A DNA stretch of 64,000 nt from Cryptomeria japonica (Eukaryota; Streptophyta; Pinopsida; Cupressales; Cupressaceae). Positions 58,845-64,000 of this stretch are shown here, in pieces. Where the stretch lies: NCBI RefSeq assembly GCF_030272615.1, contig NC_081414.1, positions 53,934,636 to 53,998,635 of the forward strand, read 5' to 3'. A program made the translations under genes and the position numbers. Within the stretch, counting starts at the first letter, position 1. The number at the start of each line of letters is the position of its first letter. The notes beneath the pieces are model-generated. The model searched no databases. It saw only the letters and a list, made by a program, of their open reading frames with translations, and was not told the DNA's origin.

Positions 58845-59588
58845 ATGGAAGGCTACAAACAATCTCAGAGGATTGTGCATCTTCAAGAAGAGATGGATAA
58901 TGCAAATCAAGTGATTGCAGACATGCAGAGGCAAATGCAAAAATCTCTGAAGGTAAGGAGAAGATTATCTGATGACTTGTAGGATTCTCAAGAGCTATTG
59001 GAACAAATCAAGACATCATCTGAGAACAGTATATCTGAAGAGACTGAAGAAATGATTGGAATGTTGAAAGAAAAGAACAAAGCATTGGCTGATCAACTAA
59101 AAGAAATGAAAAGAGAACATGAACATTTCAGTACACAGATGACTGAAAATCTAGATGTATTAAGGATAGCTGAGGATAAAGCAAGAGATTTACAAAGAGA
59201 GAAACAACTTGAAGCTCTAGTATCTGATAAGGATGATGAAATCATAAGGTTAACTATTATTCAACAAAATATGACAGATCAACTAATTTATGCACATCAT
59301 AAAGCAATTATGAAGAATGATGAAAATTGATCATTCAAACTTGACGTATCAAGGTTGACTGGTGAACTTGAAACTGAGAAGAAATCCAAAGAATCATTGG
59401 AGAAAAGTTATGAAGCATCAAAGATGTTGGATGAGAAATTGAATACAAGAAGACTCTACAAAGATGGAGGACTCGGTTACAAAGGAAAAGAATCAATTGA
59501 GAAAGGAATTCATACTATCGAGAGAGGAGAATCATCAAAACAAGTTGGGAAAAGGAATAACATCAAAAGGAAGAAGCCTATTTGCTAC
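58845..59588 (+). pseudogene. Coiled-coil gag-like protein of NA-2, truncated
   Basis: One frame from ATG 58845 (MEGYKQSQRIVHLQEEMDN) with long heptad-like stretches (EEMIGMLKEKNKALADQLKE, EKQLEALVSDKDDEIIRLT). Stops are TAG 58980 (LQDSQ expected, so CAG-to-TAG is likely) and TGA 59328. It ends in a basic tail (VGKRNNIKRKK) at the Gypsy-2 insertion. No zinc knuckle remains on this side. The design parallels NA-1: a coiled-coil protein in an LTR element without visible pol. Confidence 0.65.
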
Positions 59589-59614
59589 TGTAGACACCTA
59601 AAATTGTCATGTCT

Positions 59615-59846
59615 AATTAAATAAATATTTTATTTATTTAATTATTTTAGCCTAATTCTTCTATTAATTAAATAAATCTTTATTTATTTAATTAATTCAT
59701 TTATCCTCTTCTAGCCTTATTTCTCATTTAAATAAATTCATTTATTTATTTAAATTATCCTTTTCCTAAATTAAATAAATATCTTATTTATTTAATTGAT
59801 CCCACTTCTTCTATTAATTAAATAAATCTTTATTTAATTAATTAAT
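59615..59846. repeat. Five AT-rich palindromes in the Gypsy-2 LTR
   Basis: Inverted repeats of AATTAAATAAAT with ATTTATTTAATT occur at 59615-59643, 59663-59696, 59726-59755 (variant), 59769-59797 and 59813-59846, separated by C/T-rich spacers such as CCTAATTCTTCT. Spacing of centres is about 43-60 bp. Confidence 0.88.
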
Positions 59847-60006
59847 TCATTAACCTTTTCTACCCATGACACATGTCATTCATCTCTTAATTCATACACT
59901 ACCTACCCATTTCATTATTTTATTATTTCTTTTACCTACCCTCTAATCATAGCCGACCTCTTGTTACACCTCTCAATCTTATCCCTCCATTTCATATAGT
60001 GTCTTC

Positions 60007-60013
60007 TATATAA
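60007..60013 (+). promoter_or_regulatory. TATA box of Gypsy-2 LTR
   Basis: TATATAA in the context CTTCTATATAAGGAGATG, downstream of the palindromes. Consistent with a plant core promoter. Confidence 0.65.
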
Positions 60014-60358
60014 GGAGATGCTTCCTTCATTATCAAACCCTAATGAATCATCTTAAGGACTTGACTACACTACGATCTTACTTGCAACCACATTCCGTTC
60101 TTTGTTGAGCTCTTGTGCACATAAAATCTGAGAGCAAATATATCAAGCAAGATCAATGGAGATAGGAAGAATGGAGATCAAAACCCTATTGGACATGTGA
60201 TGGTATAATGTTTGTGATTTCATTTGATTTGCATTGTCTTAGGTAATCTTCATATGTTACGGTGGATCTTTGTTGTTGTTAGGCTAGGGTTTTGTGGTTG
60301 AATTCATTTAGCCTTTCAATATCGTTATTATTGTTATCCATTTTCAACATATACATTT

Positions 60359-60376
60359 TGGCACACCCGGTGGGTC
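60359..60376 (+). promoter_or_regulatory. Primer binding site of Gypsy-2
   Basis: TGGCACACCCGGTGGGTC, 3 bp after the LTR. It is not the initiator-Met type used by the other elements. I recall close variants before plant Tat-like gypsy genes, but I do not assign the tRNA. Confidence 0.6.
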
Positions 60377-60465
60377 TCTTGTCCCTTTTGTATTTAACAT
60401 TTTTGTTGCAGATCTTGTGTTTTGAAGTTGCAGATCTAACATTTTCGACAGCATTTTGATATTCC

Positions 60466-62090
60466 CGCGTCTATGCACTTTCGGATCGCATTTTTGATTT
60501 TCTGGCACATCTGCAACATCTGGAATCGCATCTATGTTATTGGCAGTACTTTATTTTGCAGGTTTCGGGAATCGCATTTGTGTTATTAAGTCGCGTCTAC
60601 AGTGTTTTAGCCGCGTCTGTGTCCAAAGGTTGCATCTGTGTTCTGGAGTCGCGTCTGTGTCTCACAGAACCACGTCTACGATAGGAAGTCACGTCTGTGT
60701 TGAGGGTAATCATGTTTGTGTTCACCAGTTTCAAATTTTGGGTTTATTGATTCTGTTTTGGGTTTTGCATTTAAAGTTTCATATCCGATTTATTTGGAGC
60801 TAACATTTTCAGATCTAGCTAATGAAATTGGTGCAGCTTGTCTTGAAAGTAAAATCATTTGGTTGAAGGCCCCTATTTTCACAAAGTCTTTTGGATTTAA
60901 AATTTACCTAACTTGTGTGCTTGTAGGAAGGGGTGATTATTTGAAACAATCCAAACTACTAATAAATCTTTGTTGCAAGTCCTTGGCAAGGGTTTTTGGA
61001 TTTTTATTGTGTGCCTTGTTTTCATAGACTAGCAAACACTTCAATTGGTGACTAAAATTGAATCATTGTCTTTTGTGTCTTGAGCAATAGGCTCTTTTTG
61101 TTTAATCTTTAGAGGGCCTGTCTTCCCATGTGGTCATCAGGACTACTAGTGAGAAGAGAACGACCCAAGTGGTAGTGAGGAAAACCCACCTCTTCTGAAC
61201 CACTATAAACAACTATATTCATGGTGAAAACTATGGATAACGTGTGCTGATTAGTTCATACCGACACTATGTCTCCCCATAAACCCATTTGATCAAATTT
61301 ATTTGATCATTTGTAGGGCATAACCCCTACCGGCTGGGAGCCTTCTGTATTTACAGAGCTGAAAGTGTCGCATGTATGGCCACACGAGCGGATGCCCTTA
61401 CTAGCACCTTTTTGTTTAGAAGCCCAAATCCTTCTAATTGTTGGGGTAGGAGGTCGGACCTCTAGTAGCGGCCCACATACATATGGTTCTTAGTAGAGAT
61501 ACAAAGTTCGCCACGGGGAGTTTTCATGGGGACTGATGCTTGGCTGACCCAAGAAGTGAGTGCCAAGGGTGGAGCCAGTGAGGTCAAGCATCTAAGTATC
61601 CGCTCTGAATAGCATAGCCTCAAAGGTAAAACCCCATGTGGGATCAACAACTATTGTCTTGGTTAGCCATAAGAATTGTGCTTGACTTATTTTAAACATT
61701 CAAAACATTCAAGACCAAACAACAAAACATTGTGTCTTTTGTGTCTTCAAGTGTATGCAAAACATTTTTACATCAAACAACACACTTTTTATTGGAGTCA
61801 TTTTGGAGTCTAGACACTTCCAAACATTAGGTCTTCAATAACACTATGTCCTCTTGTCACGAAAAATAGTCAAACAGTCAGATTTGGTTACAACAAAATG
61901 ACTTCACAGATTGGAAAAGATTGCACAAATTTTGCAGAAACGCGTCTGTGTCTGACATAATAGCATTTGTGTTTACAGAATCAATATTACACTTTGCAAA
62001 AATATCTTAGAAGCACGTCTGTGTTGAACAGAGCCACGTCTGTGTCAGGAAACTGCATCTATGAATTATATAGGCGCGTCTGTGTTCAAA
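60466..62090 (+). repeat. CGCGTCTGTGT motif clusters in the Gypsy-2 leader
   Basis: Degenerate copies of CGCGTCTGTGT spaced roughly 20-30 bp form two clusters, about 60,466-60,722 and 61,939-62,090. Variants include CGCATCTGTGT-like, CACGTCTGTGT and GCATTTGTGTT forms. Confidence 0.72.
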
Positions 62091-62576
62091 ATTGAAAAAC
62101 TATTACAGTTTAGCAAACAAACACAGTCAGTTTTGGAATTCTTGAGCTTCCTAGGTCATTTCTCCTGGGTTTCATTTAGCATTCAACCTGTCTTTGGGTC
62201 TCACAAAGTCCATCATTGCTTCACATCTCACTTTACATTCACAATTGTCTAAACTTGAATCAAACAGTCACTTGCTTGTCCTCACTATACTTTGTCAACA
62301 CACTACATACAACAACACTTTGTTAAGTGGTCCCTCATCAAGGTTTCTTACCTTTGGGTCTCATTTGGTCTTACTTAGAGTCAAGGTCAACTTACCACAT
62401 CAAGAGAAGCTATCCTCTCTTTGGAAGCCACACCTACTCTACTACATACATACTTGGTCTTACATTTTGGATATTGCAAGTACACCTCATATTCATTTAC
62501 ATTCCATCCAACTCTTGGTCTTCTGTACTTTTTCCATTTTCATCTAGTCTCACACATCTTGGTCAATACCTAGTTC

Positions 62577-64000
62577 ATGGTTGAAACCTACCTTCAAAAA
62601 TCTAGGAGAGAAACTAAAGAGGCTCAAGAGTCCGCAAACATGAGTGTCTATGAGTATGACAATGATGTCTTTTTCAATACTGATCATAACACATTACCTG
62701 ACATGGATGCCTATAGAAACATTCCAAATGTTGAGAACATGGACACTACAAACAACAATGCTACACATAATGACAATATGGACAACTTTTCCATACATTC
62801 AGTAGATGTGGAAGAATCCATTATGAATCCCCATTTCAATCGATTGGTTGAGGAAATAATGAGAAGGGATATACAATACTTCTTACAAATGATGGCACAA
62901 AGTGGAGCCAAGATACCTCATGATTTTGACATGTCTCAAATAATGGAAAATCGAACTTTGCAACAACCTCACTCCAACATGGATCAAAGGAGACCTAATA
63001 GTGGAGGAAATAGAGGACCATATATGGTGCCTGAATCACCATCATCTTTGTTTCAAAAACCAAATGTCCCACATACACATGGTCAAGCATATGATACTCG
63101 CCTTCACAGACCATTATGGAAGTCTTATGCAGAAAGATATGCTCAATCACATACCAATGCTAAGGATCAACCACCAAAGCAATTGGATATTCAAAGGCAT
63201 GCTCAAAATTTGGACACAAGGAAACCCCATGTCAAATTTGGGGGAAACACATTAGAACATGACATGCCTGTAGAGTATGGTATACATGGACAAAATAGAT
63301 ATGGCATCCCTCAACATGAATCAATACCAAGTGGTCCATATACGCAGCATCACTATAGACCTCCTCCATATGAACATGTGTATGATCAATATCATCCATA
63401 TATGCAACATGCTCCTCCTCCAATTGGTGCCTCAAGCATGGGGTATGGTCCAAGAAGTCGATCTCCACCTAAGAGCAATTTGGAACAACAAATCAGGGAC
63501 TTACAAAAGAAAATGGAGGACATAAATACACCAAAGCCAACATACACAATGAGAGACATATGTCCTTATCCATTTGACAAGAACATTCCAATGCCTCCAT
63601 TTCCTACACATTTTGTGACACCTAAATTTGATAAGTATAGAGGAAAAGGGGATCCTAAGGCACACATAAGACAATTTTTCATAGCTTGCATTGAGGTAGC
63701 AGCAGAAGAGACATATTTGATGAGATTATTCCCACAAAGCTTAGGAGATCAAGCTATGGAATGGTTCTCCCAACTTCCACCTGGTATTAAGTCATGGGGT
63801 GACTTAGCAGAGGCATTTATTCAACATTTCTCCTACAATATAGAGACAGACATATCATTCACTACTTTGTGCAACACCAAGCAAAACGATGGAGAGTCCT
63901 TTTCATCATTTTTACAAAGATGGAGAAATCTAGCCAGCAGATGCTCTTGTGAAATTCCACAAAAACAAATGGTAGAAATGTTCACCCAGAATGTTAACAA
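62577..64000 (+). CDS. Gypsy-2 gag, open to the window edge
   Basis: From ATG 62577 the frame is open for 474 codons with no stop and leaves the window. It starts MVETYLQKSRRETKEAQ, passes through a long Asn/His/Pro/Tyr-rich region (PPYEHVYDQYHPYMQHAPPP), then DICPYPFDKNIPMPPFP and a well-preserved Retrotrans_gag capsid domain from about residue 345 (PKFDKYRGKGDPKAHIRQFF, LMRLFPQSLGDQAMEWFSQL, FIQHFSYNIETDISF, SFSSFLQRWRNLASRC). Gag packages the element's RNA into particles. It is the only long retroelement frame here with no defect, so recent activity is plausible. Protease and pol would lie beyond the edge. Confidence 0.87.
   Translation, partial: MVETYLQKSRRETKEAQESANMSVYEYDNDVFFNTDHNTLPDMDAYRNIPNVENMDTTNNNATHNDNMDNFSIHSVDVEESIMNPHFNRLVEEIMRRDIQYFLQMMAQSGAKIPHDFDMSQIMENRTLQQPHSNMDQRRPNSGGNRGPYMVPESPSSLFQKPNVPHTHGQAYDTRLHRPLWKSYAERYAQSHTNAKDQPPKQLDIQRHAQNLDTRKPHVKFGGNTLEHDMPVEYGIHGQNRYGIPQHESIPSGPYTQHHYRPPPYEHVYDQYHPYMQHAPPPIGASSMGYGPRSRSPPKSNLEQQIRDLQKKMEDINTPKPTYTMRDICPYPFDKNIPMPPFPTHFVTPKFDKYRGKGDPKAHIRQFFIACIEVAAEETYLMRLFPQSLGDQAMEWFSQLPPGIKSWGDLAEAFIQHFSYNIETDISFTTLCNTKQNDGESFSSFLQRWRNLASRCSCEIPQKQMVEMFTQNVN

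Larger units (their letters stand above)
57530..59588 (+). mobile_element. Non-autonomous coiled-coil LTR element, left part (NA-2)
   Basis: A 5' LTR (57530-58782), PBS and coiled-coil gag frame, cut at 59,588 by the Gypsy-2 LTR. It is the same class as NA-1. Confidence 0.72.
59589..60355 (+). repeat. 5' LTR of Gypsy-2 (about 767 bp)
   Basis: Starts TGTAGACACCTAAAATTG and ends CAACATATACA. It has five AT palindromes in its first 260 bp, then a TATATAA at 60007-60013. Confidence 0.8.
59589..64000 (+). mobile_element. Ty3/gypsy element, 5' part (Gypsy-2), runs off the window
   Basis: LTR (59589-60355), a PBS, a 2.2-kb leader and an uninterrupted gag frame to the right edge. It is inserted in NA-2. 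Good preservation suggests a young, possibly intact element. Confidence 0.85.

Noticed and set aside
60466-62090. CGCGTCTGTGT clusters as a CRISPR array
   Set aside because: The repeats are short and degenerate, spacers are not uniform, and the location is a plant Gypsy leader.

Overview
This looks like nuclear DNA from a land plant with a large, repeat-filled genome. It is AT-rich, has plant Ty1/copia and Ty3/gypsy retrotransposons primed by initiator tRNA-Met, a decayed F-box gene, and almost no intact host coding sequence. A gymnosperm (conifer-like) source is my best guess, but that is inference from the style of the repeats. No prokaryotic, organellar, rRNA, tRNA or CRISPR features were seen. 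Nearly all of the window is retroelements nested in older sequence.

Layout, left to right. (1) 1-1.43 kb: an unrecognised broken open frame. (2) 1.43-6.53 kb: a complete Copia element with 482-bp LTRs and TSD TAATC; its whole gag-pol frame is free of frameshifts but carries nine in-frame stops. (3) 6.5-17.2 kb: old sequence with short tandem repeats, a possible multi-exon host gene (about 7.4-9.9 kb), a minus-strand EEP endonuclease relic with a GDFN motif, a minus-strand Copia integrase scrap, an F-box pseudogene, and one copy of a 1.4-kb dispersed repeat. (4) 17.2-28.1 kb: a second Copia element with LTRs of about 1.06 kb and TSD TATTA. Its RNase H domain is split by a younger nested element (22.26-26.46 kb, 463-bp LTRs) that is non-autonomous: gag and protease followed by an unfamiliar acidic tail, with no integrase or RT. 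(5) 28.1-31.9 kb: AT-rich sequence and the second dispersed-repeat copy. (6) 31.9-36.6 kb: the left part of a non-autonomous LTR element with coiled coils, several CCHC knuckles, and an unknown domain present twice. (7) 37.1-40.25 kb: a Gypsy-type repeat-rich peptide, protease and G-patch relic. (8) 40.6-49.75 kb: a Copia 5' end whose gag is cut by an antisense solo LTR and then by a Gypsy element; a 1.5-kb tandem duplication spans that junction. (9) 49.8-57.4 kb: the most unusual region. A minus-strand, intron-containing, decayed DDE-transposase-like gene is flanked on both sides by related short motifs in inverted orientation, and an unrecognised plus-strand pseudogene lies tail-to-tail with it. 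(10) 57.5-59.6 kb: another coiled-coil non-autonomous LTR element, interrupted at 59,589 by a Gypsy element. That element's gag frame is open for 474 codons to the right edge and is the best-preserved coding sequence here.

The genes do not form a pathway; the window records successive insertion and decay. Where the original codon can be inferred, premature stops are often Gln codons turned into TAG or TAA, as expected from C-to-T decay of methylated cytosine. All LTR boundaries, TSDs and motifs were read by eye. Divergence figures are hand counts for the 482-bp and 463-bp LTR pairs and rough impressions elsewhere.
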